Shown here piece by piece: positions 25,271 to 32,975 of a stretch of 38,325 bases of DNA. The translations under genes and the position numbers were made by a program. Below the pieces are notes generated by a model, which worked only from the letters and a program-made list of their open reading frames with translations, made no database searches and was not told where the DNA came from. How positions within the stretch are numbered: position 1 is the first letter of the stretch; every line of letters begins with the position of its first letter. The stretch is from Streptomyces sp. RP5T (GTDB lineage Bacteria; Actinomycetota; Actinomycetes; Streptomycetales; Streptomycetaceae), in NCBI RefSeq assembly GCF_003933965.1, contig NZ_RSAJ01000014.1:1-38325 (forward strand), written 5' to 3'.

Positions 25271-25729
25271 TCAGCCGGTGATCTCGATGCGCTGCGTCTG
25301 CCCCCTCTCGGTCTTGGGGACCCTGACCGTGAGGACGCCGTTGGTCAGTTCCGCGCTGATGTGCTCGGTGTCGGCGTTCGGCGGCAGCGTGGCACGGTAG
25401 TCGAACTGGCCGATCCGGCGGGTGTGCCTGCGGACCGCCCCCGTGTGCTCCCGCTGCTTGACCTCACCGTGGACGTCGAGTTCGCCCTCGGAGACCTCCA
25501 CGGTGATCTGGTCCTTGTCCATGCCGGGCAGCTCCAGCTCCACCAGGTAGGCGTCCTCGGCGTCCTCGATGTCGGCCATCGGCGCCCAGGGCTCGGTGCC
25601 GCCGAACGCGGGCCATCCGCCGCCGGTGAACGCGGCGTGCATCAGCTGGTCCACCCTCGTGCGGAGGTCGTCCAGCTCGCGCAGTGCGGCGGGCAGCGTG
25701 CCGCTGCTGTGTCGTGCGGGGTGTGTCAT
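25271..25729 (-). CDS. Hsp20/alpha-crystallin small heat-shock protein
   Basis: 152 aa, normal size for the family. The alpha-crystallin domain covers about 48-140, from MADIEDAEDAYLVELELPGM through VEVSEGELDVHGEVKQRE to the conserved NGVLTVRVPK. The tail has the I-x-I motif (IEI) used in oligomer assembly. It acts as an ATP-independent holdase in the cytoplasm. HspX/Acr, the best-known DosR-regulon product, is in the same family. The ATG follows GAGGAGGGAAC. It sits between the DUF1876 gene (58 bp away) and the DUF1918 fusion. Confidence 0.95.
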   Translation of the reverse strand: MTHPARHSSGTLPAALRELDDLRTRVDQLMHAAFTGGGWPAFGGTEPWAPMADIEDAEDAYLVELELPGMDKDQITVEVSEGELDVHGEVKQREHTGAVRRHTRRIGQFDYRATLPPNADTEHISAELTNGVLTVRVPKTERGQTQRIEITG

Positions 25730-25787
25730 GGGTGTTCCCTCCTCGGTTACACGGACTTCGGCCTCAGACAGGTTTTCTGCGGCGGTT

Positions 25788-26075
25788 TCACAGCGACCAC
25801 GCCGCGTTCTCCCGCGTGGTCGGCCGGGCTGTGCCCATTGCCTCGATGTCGCGCTCGGCGACTTGCAGCAGTCGTCCGGCCAGGTCGTTCAGCGCGCGGC
25901 CGGCCGCCAGTTCGTCGCCTATCTCCGGGACGTTGGCGTCCGCCGGATTGCAGTGGGCGGTCCCGTGACCGTTGAGCTCCGTGGTGCCGGTCTTCAGCAC
26001 CAGATGGGCCTTCGTCGTTCCGTCGTCGTCCTCGAAAAGGTGGAGACGGACCTTCCATTCCAAGGTGTGCGGCAT
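25788..26075 (-). CDS. DUF1876 protein (Rv1738-like)
   Basis: 95 aa from the ATG at 26075 with GAGGAAAG 2-3 nt upstream; longer starts in the frame run into the preceding gene. Sequence: MPHTLEWKVRLHLFEDDDGT, then TKAHLVLKTGTTELNGHGTA, then a helix with DELAAGRALNDLAGRLLQVA. This fits DUF1876 proteins, of which mycobacterial Rv1738, strongly hypoxia-induced, is the known example; its fold resembles ribosome hibernation factors and a role in quieting translation has been proposed. It starts 11 bp after the nicotinate phosphoribosyltransferase stop and is probably translationally coupled to it. Confidence 0.9.
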   Translation of the reverse strand: MPHTLEWKVRLHLFEDDDGTTKAHLVLKTGTTELNGHGTAHCNPADANVPEIGDELAAGRALNDLAGRLLQVAERDIEAMGTARPTTRENAAWSL

Positions 26076-26086
26076 CGCTTTCCTCC

Positions 26087-27433
26087 TCATGTCGGTACCG
26101 ACCGATGTGGTGCGAGCTGCTCCTCGATGTCGTGCCGGACGCGGGTGGTGAGCGCGTCCAGCCGCCGCGAGGTCGTGGCGCGGGGCGCGACCGGCGCCCG
26201 GATGCGGCGGGCCGCGGAGGGCAGCGCGCCCAGGTCCGCGGCGCATCGGGCCCGGCACTCGTCGAGCGTGGGCCGCCCGCCGGTGCGGCGGCCGTTCTCC
26301 ATCACCGTCTCCAGCAGCGCGACGCCGTCGGCCGGTGGCCGCTCGTCGGCGAGGGCGATCACGTCCGCACAGCCGGGACGGCGGAACACCTGTTTGGGGC
26401 CGGGTGCCGTCACCTTCGCCGACGACAGCTTCATCACCGGGCGGCCGTCGTACTCCACCATCTTGTAGGCGGAGTCCAGATACGGGGCGTCGGCCGACAC
26501 CCCCACGCGGGTACCGACGGCGTAGGTGTCGATCGGTGTCCCGGAGCGCACCAGGGTGTCCACGGCGTACTCGTCGAGACCGCCGCTGGCGACGATCCGC
26601 ACGTCCGGCAGGCCCGCCCCGTCGAGGATGGTCCGGGTGCGCGCCGCGAGGTCCCCGAGGTCGCCGCTGTCCAGCCGTACGGCGCAGCCGGGCCCGCGGT
26701 CCAGGTCGTGCAGGACGTGTGCCGCGGCACGGACGCCGTCCTCGGTGTCGTAGGTGTCCACCAGCAGGGTCACGGGGCCGGGGTGGCAGCGGGCGAAGGC
26801 GCGGAACGCCTCGTCCTCGGAGGCGAACGCCTCCACGTAGGAATGGGCCATGGTGCCCACGGCGGGTATGCCCAGGGCGGTGGCCGCGGCCACGTTGCTG
26901 GTGGCGGCGAAACCGGCCAGTGCGCCGAGGCGGGCGGCCTGGAAGCCGGCCTGCGGGCCGTGGGTGCGCCGCAGGGAGAAGTCGACGACCGGGTGCCCGG
27001 CCGCGGCGAGCACACAGCGCGCGGCCTTCGAGGCGACCGCCGTCTGGTGGCTGAGCAGGTTGAGCAGGTACGTCTCCACCAGTTGCGCCTGCGGGAGGGG
27101 TGCCGTCACCTCCAGCAGGGGCTCGCCCGCGAGCACGACCCGCCCTTCCGGCACCGCCCGCACCCGGCCGGTGAACGCCAGCCCGTCCAGGGGCTCCAGA
27201 TCCCGCGGCGGGCGGTGCAGCGCGCGGGCGAAGGCGTCGACGTCCTCGGGGCCGACACGGAACCCGGACAGGTGGTCCAGGGCGGACTCCAGCCCGGCCG
27301 CGATCAGGAAGCCGCGCCCGGGAGGCAGGTCACGGACGAACAGGCTGAACGTGGCCGGCGCGGTCATCCCCTCCCGCAGGTAGGACATGGCCATCGTGAC
27401 CTCGTACAGGTCGGTGGTCGTCGCATCCGACAT
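26087..27433 (-). CDS. pncB: Nicotinate phosphoribosyltransferase
   Basis: 448 aa, usual length. N-terminus DLYEVTMAMSYLREGMTAPA; the active-site segment SLRRTHGPQAGFQAARLGAL followed by GTMAHSYVEAF; the phosphoribosyl-binding strand VRLDSGDLGDLAARTRTILD; then VRIVASGGLDEYAVDTLV. It joins nicotinate with PRPP, using ATP, to make nicotinate mononucleotide, the entry step of NAD salvage. In M. tuberculosis the second copy, pncB2 (Rv0573c), is in the DosR regulon, which matches this position among dormancy-type genes and suggests an inducible copy additional to a housekeeping one. The ATG follows CAGGAGGTG. Confidence 0.95.
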   Translation of the reverse strand: MSDATTTDLYEVTMAMSYLREGMTAPATFSLFVRDLPPGRGFLIAAGLESALDHLSGFRVGPEDVDAFARALHRPPRDLEPLDGLAFTGRVRAVPEGRVVLAGEPLLEVTAPLPQAQLVETYLLNLLSHQTAVASKAARCVLAAAGHPVVDFSLRRTHGPQAGFQAARLGALAGFAATSNVAAATALGIPAVGTMAHSYVEAFASEDEAFRAFARCHPGPVTLLVDTYDTEDGVRAAAHVLHDLDRGPGCAVRLDSGDLGDLAARTRTILDGAGLPDVRIVASGGLDEYAVDTLVRSGTPIDTYAVGTRVGVSADAPYLDSAYKMVEYDGRPVMKLSSAKVTAPGPKQVFRRPGCADVIALADERPPADGVALLETVMENGRRTGGRPTLDECRARCAADLGALPSAARRIRAPVAPRATTSRRLDALTTRVRHDIEEQLAPHRSVPT

Positions 27434-27478
27434 CGGTGCACCTCCTGGGCCGCGTGGGCCGGGTCCGGTCGCCGGTCG

Positions 27479-28087
27479 TCACCGGCGGAAACGGGCGGAC
27501 CACAGCGGCTCCGCCCGCTCCCACTCGGCGTCCCACTGCGCGTACCTGCGGCGGTCCACCAGCCGGCGGGTGGCCACCCAGAGCCCGTAGCACCCGTAGG
27601 TGACGCCGAACGCCGCCGCCGCACCCATCACCCAACCGGTGGTCGTCGCGTTGAGCCGGCTCGCCGGCGGGCCGGTGACGGTTCCCTTCCGGTCCACCCA
27701 CACGCGCACGGCGGTGCCCTTGGCCGTTCCCGGCTTCACCAGGGCCGCTCCGGTCCGCACCACGCCGCCGGGATCGGTCCAGCGGATCTGCGCCGGTTGC
27801 TTCGCCGCGCTGTTCTTCTCGCGCGGGACGTTCTCGGTGAGCCGGGCGGTGACCTCGTGCCGTTCCGCCGCCTGGGCACGGACGGTGCGCATCGAGGATC
27901 CGTACGCCGTCGTGCCCGCGCTGTAGGCGGCCACGGGCAGCCCGAGGACGAGGACGATCATCAGGAAGTGGCGGAACCACCATTCGAATCTGTCGGACGG
28001 ACGCCGCAGCGGGTTCTCCCGCGGTGGCATGTGCCGGCTGCGCGGCGAGGGCGGACCGGATGTGTACGGCGATCCTTGGGTGTTCAT
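27479..28087 (-). CDS. Rv1733c-like two-helix membrane protein
   Basis: 202 aa. A proline/arginine-rich cytoplasmic start (about 1-38, with RENPLRRPSDRFEWWFRHFL at its end) is followed by a first membrane helix (about 39-60, LMIVLVLGLPVAAYSAGTTA). An extracytoplasmic domain (about 62-148, with VRVWVDRKGTVTGPP) and a second helix (about 150-172) follow, then a basic C-terminal tail. This layout and the PP-R-x-R-W/FE start match the Rv1733c family, which belongs to the DosR regulon; its function is unknown. The ATG follows GGAGGACGACCC. It is first in the leftward run and faces the rightward USP gene across 277 bp. Confidence 0.85.
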   Translation of the reverse strand: MNTQGSPYTSGPPSPRSRHMPPRENPLRRPSDRFEWWFRHFLMIVLVLGLPVAAYSAGTTAYGSSMRTVRAQAAERHEVTARLTENVPREKNSAAKQPAQIRWTDPGGVVRTGAALVKPGTAKGTAVRVWVDRKGTVTGPPASRLNATTTGWVMGAAAAFGVTYGCYGLWVATRRLVDRRRYAQWDAEWERAEPLWSARFRR

Positions 28088-28134
28088 GGGTCGTCCTCCA
28101 GCGGGTGCTGGTCACTCCCCCCACTCCGCGTCCA

Positions 28135-28145
28135 GTGTCGGACAC
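28135..28145. promoter_or_regulatory. Palindrome GTGTC-G-GACAC in the divergent dormancy promoter
   Basis: Perfect 5+1+5 inverted repeat, 48 bp before the leftward start and 18 bp from the DosR-box-like site. Possible operator of a second regulator. Confidence 0.3.
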
Positions 28146-28162
28146 CGCCGCGTCGGGGTCCT

Positions 28163-28176
28163 GGGCCGAAGGTCCC
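28163..28176. promoter_or_regulatory. DosR/DevR (OsdR)-box-like site GGGCCGAAGGTCCC
   Basis: The mycobacterial DosR core is GGGAC-N4-GTCCC. This site has GGGCC-GAAG-GTCCC, one mismatch in ten core positions, with the correct 4-bp spacing. It lies 76 bp upstream of the Rv1733c-like gene and 189 bp upstream of the rightward USP gene, in the only long gap shared by both runs. Streptomyces OsdR is known to control a regulon overlapping that of DevR/DosR. Function here is inferred. Confidence 0.5.
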
Positions 28177-28364
28177 TGGCGAACCGGCTTCCGGCCCCGT
28201 AGCCGTTCGCGTCCCGCCCGGTCCACATGCGCGCCGGGAGGGATTGGGGTACTTCTCGAAGGAGAGAACGCACCACGCTCGCCCTGCCGGCGACGCCCGG
28301 ACCTGTGCGCCACCGGACTCGTTCACCGACATCTCCAGCTTCGTACGAGACGGAGGCCGTCGCC

Positions 28365-29234
28365 ATGCAACCAGCGATCACCGTGGGCCTCGACGGCTCA
28401 CCCGAGAGCCTCGCCGCCGCCCGCTGGGCCGCCGACGAGGCCGAGAGCCGGGGTCTGACCCTGCGGCTGCTGCACGCCTGGCCGCTGCTGGCACCGCAGC
28501 CTGCCCACGGCACCGCCGAGGTCGACCAGAACTACTGGTCGAAGCGTCTGGTCCACACCGCGCAGAAGGAGTTGCAGGCACGTCATCCGGGTCTGACCGT
28601 CCTCGGGAACCTGGTCCCCGAGGACGCCCAGGAGGCTCTCATCAAGGCCGCCTCCGAGTCCGAGATGCTGGTGCTCGGCTCCCGTGGGATGGAAACCGTC
28701 GTGAGCTACTTCATGGGTGACATCAGCATGCCGGTCGTGGCGCGTGCCGAGCGACCGGTCGTCCTGGTCCGGGCCGAGCCGACAGCGGAGGGACCTCCCT
28801 CCGCGACCGCGGCGCCCGTGGTGGTGGCGCTGCAACTGCACGACTCGGCTGAGGAGTTGCTCGACTTCGCCTTCCACACCGCCGCGGCCCGGGGCGTTCC
28901 GCTGCTGGCCGTCCACGGGCGCAGCGTGCCGCTCCACGCGCGCACTCCCTGGGGTGCGGACCACGAGGTCGCCGAGGAGATGACGCGGGAGGCGCACAAG
29001 GAGCTGCGGGGTGCGCTGCGGCCCTGGCACGAGAAGTACCCGCAGGTGGAGGTGGCCGACAGTGTCCGTCTGGCGAGTCCCGCCAAGGCCGTCGTCCAGG
29101 CCTCCGAGGGTGCCGCGCTGCTGGTCGTCGGCCGGCACGCGCACCGGCACGGTGTGACACCGCACCTGGGCCACGTCGCCCACGCGGCCCTCCATCACGC
29201 TCGGTGCCCCGTAGCCGTCGTCCCCCATGACTGA
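28365..29234 (+). CDS. Tandem-domain universal stress protein (USP)
   Basis: 289 aa from the ATG at 28365 with CGGAGG upstream. Two UspA domains: 1-146 (MQPAITVGLDGSPESLAAAR; nucleotide loop VLGSRGMETVVSYFMGDIS) and about 153-289 (VVVALQLHDSAEELLDFAFH; VVGRHAHRHGVTPHLGHVA). Both loops keep the glycine pattern but have Asp or His at the last position where ATP-binding forms have Ser or Thr, so nucleotide binding may be weakened. It is first in the rightward run, and its 3' end overlaps the next gene by 8 bp. It pairs with the leftward USP gene at the far end of the other arm. Confidence 0.92.
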   Translation: MQPAITVGLDGSPESLAAARWAADEAESRGLTLRLLHAWPLLAPQPAHGTAEVDQNYWSKRLVHTAQKELQARHPGLTVLGNLVPEDAQEALIKAASESEMLVLGSRGMETVVSYFMGDISMPVVARAERPVVLVRAEPTAEGPPSATAAPVVVALQLHDSAEELLDFAFHTAAARGVPLLAVHGRSVPLHARTPWGADHEVAEEMTREAHKELRGALRPWHEKYPQVEVADSVRLASPAKAVVQASEGAALLVVGRHAHRHGVTPHLGHVAHAALHHARCPVAVVPHD

Positions 29235-30747
29235 GCCGGGCCGTCCCGGCGGGCAGCCGTCGCGGGCCGAGGTGTGCGAGACCCACACCGCGATCCTGTT
29301 CTTCGCCGGTGACCGTGCCTACAAGGTCAAGAAGCCCGTGAACCTGGGCTTCCTCGACTACAGCGAGCAGGCGGCACGCCGGGCCGCGTGCGAGCGCGAG
29401 GTCGCCCTCAACCGCCGCTTCGCGCCGGACGTGTACGTGGGCCTGGGCGAGGTGCGCAGTCCTGACGCCGAGGCACCGGAGCCGCTCGTGGTGATGCGTC
29501 GTATGCCGGCGGACCGACGCCTGTCCCAGCTGGTGCGCACCGGCGCTCCGCTCGACGACGTGCTGCGCACCGTGGCCAGACGGCTCGCCACCTGGCACGC
29601 CGAGGCACCCCGTGGCCGGGACGTGGACGAACAGGGCACGCGGGACGCTCTGTCGTCGCGCTGGGAAGCGAGCTTCGCGCAGATCCGCGCACGGGCCGGT
29701 GCCGGCTCCGTGCCCGAGGGGGTACCCGAGGTCGAACGGCTCGTGCACGGGTATCTCGCCGGACGCGAGCGGCTGTTCGACTCCCGCATCGAGCAGAAGC
29801 GGGTCGTCGACGGCCACGGAGACCTGCTCGCCGAGGACGTCTTCTGCCTCGACGACGGGCCCCGTGTCCTGGACTGCCTGGAGTTCGACGACCGCCTCCG
29901 CCACGTCGACGGTCTCGACGACGCCGCCTTCCTCGCCATGGACCTCGAACAACTCGGCGCCCCGGACGCCGCCGCCCTCTTCCTCGCCCACTACACCGAG
30001 TACTCCGGCGACCCCGCTCCCCCGTCCCTGTGGCACCACTACGTCGCCTATCGCGCGTTCGTCCGCGCCAAGGTGTCGCTCATCCAGGCGGGCCAGGGAG
30101 CACCGGGAGCGGAGCGGGCGTCACGACGGCTGGTCTCCGCCACCCTGCGCCACCTGCGCACCGCCGCCGTCGGACTGACCGTGGTCGGCGGACCGCCCGG
30201 CAGCGGGAAGTCCACCCTCTCCGGTGCGCTCGCCGACCGGCTGGAGGCCACCCTCCTGAGCAGCGACCGCCTCCGCAAGGAACTGGCGGGCATCGACCCC
30301 GAGCAGTCGGCCGCGGCCGCGTACGGCGAAGGGCTGTACACCGCCGAGTGGACGGCCCGGACCTACGCCGCCCTGCTCGACCGCGCGGCGGCCCTGCTGG
30401 CGTCCGGCGAGTCCGTCGTACTGGACGCCACCTGGTCCAGCACGGAGCAGCGTGCGGCGGCCCGACGTGTGGCCGAGCGGACCAGTGCCGACCTGGTGGC
30501 CCTGCACTGCCAGGTGCCGGGCGAGGTCTCGGCGGCCCGTCTGAGCACCCGCGCCCCCGGGCCGTCCGACGCCGACCTCGCCGTCGCCGCCGCCATCGCG
30601 GACGGGGAGCCCGCGTGGCCGGAGGCCGTCACCGTCGACACCAGTGGGCCCGTGGAGGCCGCCGTCTCCCGGGCGCTGGCCGCCGTACGGCCGTGGGGCA
30701 CCGAACAGGCGCCGGTCTTCCGCCGCCCCTACATGGAGCCGGACTAG
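29227..30747 (+). CDS. Fusion of aminoglycoside-phosphotransferase-like and P-loop kinase domains (Rv2004c-like)
   Basis: 506 aa. The N-terminal half (about 1-290) is an APH/choline-kinase-like fold: AILFFAGDRAYKVKKPVNLG with the ATP-binding lysine region, and the catalytic loop VVDGHGDLLAEDVFCLD (HGD at 197-199). The C-terminal part (about 315-480) is an AAA_33-type zeta-toxin/kinase-like P-loop domain with the Walker A GGPPGSGKST (321-330) and VVLDATWSS. The same architecture is seen in Rv2004c, a DosR-regulon protein of unknown substrate. The overlap with the USP gene implies translational coupling. It probably phosphorylates a small molecule; the substrate cannot be deduced. Confidence 0.87.
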   Translation: MTEPGRPGGQPSRAEVCETHTAILFFAGDRAYKVKKPVNLGFLDYSEQAARRAACEREVALNRRFAPDVYVGLGEVRSPDAEAPEPLVVMRRMPADRRLSQLVRTGAPLDDVLRTVARRLATWHAEAPRGRDVDEQGTRDALSSRWEASFAQIRARAGAGSVPEGVPEVERLVHGYLAGRERLFDSRIEQKRVVDGHGDLLAEDVFCLDDGPRVLDCLEFDDRLRHVDGLDDAAFLAMDLEQLGAPDAAALFLAHYTEYSGDPAPPSLWHHYVAYRAFVRAKVSLIQAGQGAPGAERASRRLVSATLRHLRTAAVGLTVVGGPPGSGKSTLSGALADRLEATLLSSDRLRKELAGIDPEQSAAAAYGEGLYTAEWTARTYAALLDRAAALLASGESVVLDATWSSTEQRAAARRVAERTSADLVALHCQVPGEVSAARLSTRAPGPSDADLAVAAAIADGEPAWPEAVTVDTSGPVEAAVSRALAAVRPWGTEQAPVFRRPYMEPD

Positions 30748-30767
30748 GCAGCCAACCGGAGGCCACC

Positions 30768-31343
30768 GTGAGTGAACAGAGACCCCTTCCTTCGGGGCAG
30801 GCGTGGCGAGCCGTGGCCACGTGTGTCGCCGCCGCCTTCCCCCTGCTCGCCGGCCACCGCGTCCACCTGGCCGAGGACCGGGTCGGGACACGGCTGCGCT
30901 TCACGGACGGCACCTCGGGCCGGGTGTACCGGGAGACCCGGCTCGGCAGCGGCCTGGCGAAGGACCCGTGCACCCTGCTGGTCACCTTCCGGCTGCGCGG
31001 TGTGCGCGGTCCGGCACACACGCTGTTCCGCCGGGAGAGCCTGCTGAACACACCCCTGTTCGTCGGCTTCCCCGGCTTCACCTCGAAGCTGTGGCTGGCC
31101 CACGACGAGCAGGGCAGGTACCGCGGCGTGTACGAGTGGGACGGCGCAGCCCGCGCCGAGCACTACGCGCGCTCCCTGTGGCGCGTTCTGGCGCTGGTCA
31201 GTGTGCCCGGTTCGATCCGGTACACGATCGTGCCCGGGCGGCGTCGCGACGACGTCATCACCGGACCCGGGCTCCTCGACGACGTCGCGGATCGCGGAAC
31301 CCCGGCTGAGGAGGCCTGGTGGCACATACGGACCGGGCCATGA
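30768..31343 (+). CDS. Conserved-looking protein of unknown function
   Basis: 191 aa from a GTG at 30768 with GGAGG 5-6 nt upstream. The frame is open much further but only as a shadow of the preceding gene. The sequence looks like a soluble alpha/beta protein: VHLAEDRVGTRLRFTDGTSG, TLFRRESLLNTPLFVGFPGF, then TSKLWLAHDEQGRYRGVYEW and LVSVPGSIRYTIVPG. I do not recognise a domain and see no signal peptide or membrane helix. The motif around YRGVYEWDGAARAEHYARSL resembles YdhR/heme-degrading-type ferredoxin-like folds, but only loosely. It overlaps the monooxygenase gene by 25 bp, which suggests that the two products work together. Confidence 0.72.
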   Translation: MSEQRPLPSGQAWRAVATCVAAAFPLLAGHRVHLAEDRVGTRLRFTDGTSGRVYRETRLGSGLAKDPCTLLVTFRLRGVRGPAHTLFRRESLLNTPLFVGFPGFTSKLWLAHDEQGRYRGVYEWDGAARAEHYARSLWRVLALVSVPGSIRYTIVPGRRRDDVITGPGLLDDVADRGTPAEEAWWHIRTGP

Positions 31344-32896
31344 TGCCGCCCGTGGACGTCCTCGTCGTCGGCGCCGGTACGACCGGGCTCACTCTGGCGC
31401 TCCAGGCTCACGCCCACGGCGCGAGCGTCCGGGTGGTGGAGCGGCGGCCCGAGCCGTTCCGGCCCTCCAGGGCGCTCATCCTGCACCCCCGGACGCTGGA
31501 GGTCCTGCGCCCGCTCGGTGTGACCGAGGCCCTGCTGGATGTGGCGGACACCGCCCCGACGGCCCGTGTCCATCTCGGTTCCCGCGTCGTCGAGGCCGGA
31601 CTGGGGGATCTGGCACTGCCGGACACCGCGTTCCCTCAGCTCTCCCTCGTGCGGCAGGCCCACGTCGAAAGCGTGCTGACGCGGGCGCTCACCGACCGGG
31701 GGGTGGCGGTCGAGCGGGGTACGGAACTGCTGACCGCCCGCGACGACGGGCACGGCGCGCGAGCCGTGCTGCGGTCGGCGCACGGCATCGAGGAGGCCCG
31801 CTGCTCCAGTGTGGTCGGCTGTGACGGCCCGGCCAGTGCGGTGCGCGAGAGCGCCGGTATCGGGTGGTACGGCAGGCCCTACGCGGAGGAGGTGATCCTC
31901 GCCGACGTCGATCTCGGCAGTGCGTTCGCTCCCTTCGGGGCCCAGGTGTTCGCGGGCCGCGACGGGCTGCTGTTCCTCTTCCCGCTCGGCGAGCAGGCCC
32001 CCTGGCGGCTGCTGGCCACCCGGACGTCCGCCGACGGGTCCGGGCGCGACTTCGGCCAGCCCGGACCGGCCGTCCCGCGGGCCGAGCTCCAGCGCCTTGT
32101 GGACGACACGGGTCTGGAGGCGGTGATCGAGCGTCTCGCATGGTCCGCCCGGGTGCCGTTGCAGTGCCGCCTGGCCCGGCGGTTCCGCCGCGGGCGGCTC
32201 TTCCTGGCCGGGGACGCCGCGCACAACTACTCGCCGGCCACGGGGCAGGGCATGAACGCCGGTATCCAGGACGCGGTGAACCTGGGCTGGAAGCTCGGCC
32301 TCACAGCCGACCGCCTCGGGCCCGGCACCGACGTGCTCCTCGACTCCTACGACGGCGAGCGCCGGTCCGCCGCGCAGGGACGGATGGTCCTCACCCACGC
32401 GGCGTTCTGGGCGGAGGCGTCGACCGGCCGTGTCCCCTCATGGCTGCGCGCGGTGGGCGCTCCTTGGGCGGCCCCGCTGGTCCCCGCCCTCCTGGACCGG
32501 CGGCGGCTGGTCGCCGAGGCCGTCCGCTTGATCTCCCAGCTGCGGGTGAACTACCGGCGCAGTCCCCTGTCGGTCGACGGGACACCGCGTCTTTGGGGCG
32601 CTCCTCGCCCGGGGGACCGTCTGCCGGACGCCACGGTGAGCACCGACGGGACCGTCGGACGGCTGCACGGGCTGCTGGCCCGCCCCGGGGTCCACCTGCT
32701 GCTCCAGCGCGACGCGGACCCGCCGCCCGATGTCCTGACCGGTCCTCGGGTCACGGTCCTGCGGCTGACGAACAGCCCGGGGCGCGGCCTGCTGGCCGTC
32801 CGTCCGGACGGGCACGTCGGTTTCCGCTGCGGGGCCGTGGACCCGGCCGCGCTGAGCGCATGGCTCTCCCTGGCCGGTGTGACAGCGGCCGGTTGA
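31319..32896 (+). CDS. FAD-dependent aromatic-hydroxylase-type monooxygenase
   Basis: 525 aa from a GTG at 31319 with GAGGAGG upstream. Class A flavoprotein hydroxylase pattern: the FAD GxGxxG motif VLVVGAGTTGLTLALQAHAH (about 14-33), the DG motif VGCDGPASAVRES, and the GD motif LFLAGDAAHNYSPATGQGMN followed by AGIQDAVNLGWKL. The C-terminal thioredoxin-like region (about 430-520) is that of the PheA/TfdB/Rox branch. Such enzymes hydroxylate phenolic or polyketide substrates with NAD(P)H and O2. The overlap with the unknown protein at 30768 suggests partnership. An oxygen-using enzyme in a hypoxia-type island is notable. Confidence 0.92.
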   Translation: MAHTDRAMMPPVDVLVVGAGTTGLTLALQAHAHGASVRVVERRPEPFRPSRALILHPRTLEVLRPLGVTEALLDVADTAPTARVHLGSRVVEAGLGDLALPDTAFPQLSLVRQAHVESVLTRALTDRGVAVERGTELLTARDDGHGARAVLRSAHGIEEARCSSVVGCDGPASAVRESAGIGWYGRPYAEEVILADVDLGSAFAPFGAQVFAGRDGLLFLFPLGEQAPWRLLATRTSADGSGRDFGQPGPAVPRAELQRLVDDTGLEAVIERLAWSARVPLQCRLARRFRRGRLFLAGDAAHNYSPATGQGMNAGIQDAVNLGWKLGLTADRLGPGTDVLLDSYDGERRSAAQGRMVLTHAAFWAEASTGRVPSWLRAVGAPWAAPLVPALLDRRRLVAEAVRLISQLRVNYRRSPLSVDGTPRLWGAPRPGDRLPDATVSTDGTVGRLHGLLARPGVHLLLQRDADPPPDVLTGPRVTVLRLTNSPGRGLLAVRPDGHVGFRCGAVDPAALSAWLSLAGVTAAG

Positions 32897-32975
32897 GAGG
32901 ACCGAGGGGACACACAGGCTCCCGGTTTGCCCGCTCGCCCGGCCGGAGTGACCGTTGAACGGGGGGAGCGAGGGA

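Noticed and set aside
25738..25787. Second DosR-like box before hsp20 (GGCC-GAA-GTCC on the minus strand)
   Set aside because: Half-sites are 3 bp apart instead of 4 and the outer bases do not match; too weak to list.
27434..27478. GGGCCGGGTCC upstream of pncB as a regulator site
   Set aside because: Spacing between half-sites is 1 bp and such strings are expected by chance in this GC-rich DNA.
26105..28720. 871-codon open frame on the plus strand
   Set aside because: Antisense to pncB and the Rv1733c-like gene and crossing the promoter region; composition is that of a shadow frame.
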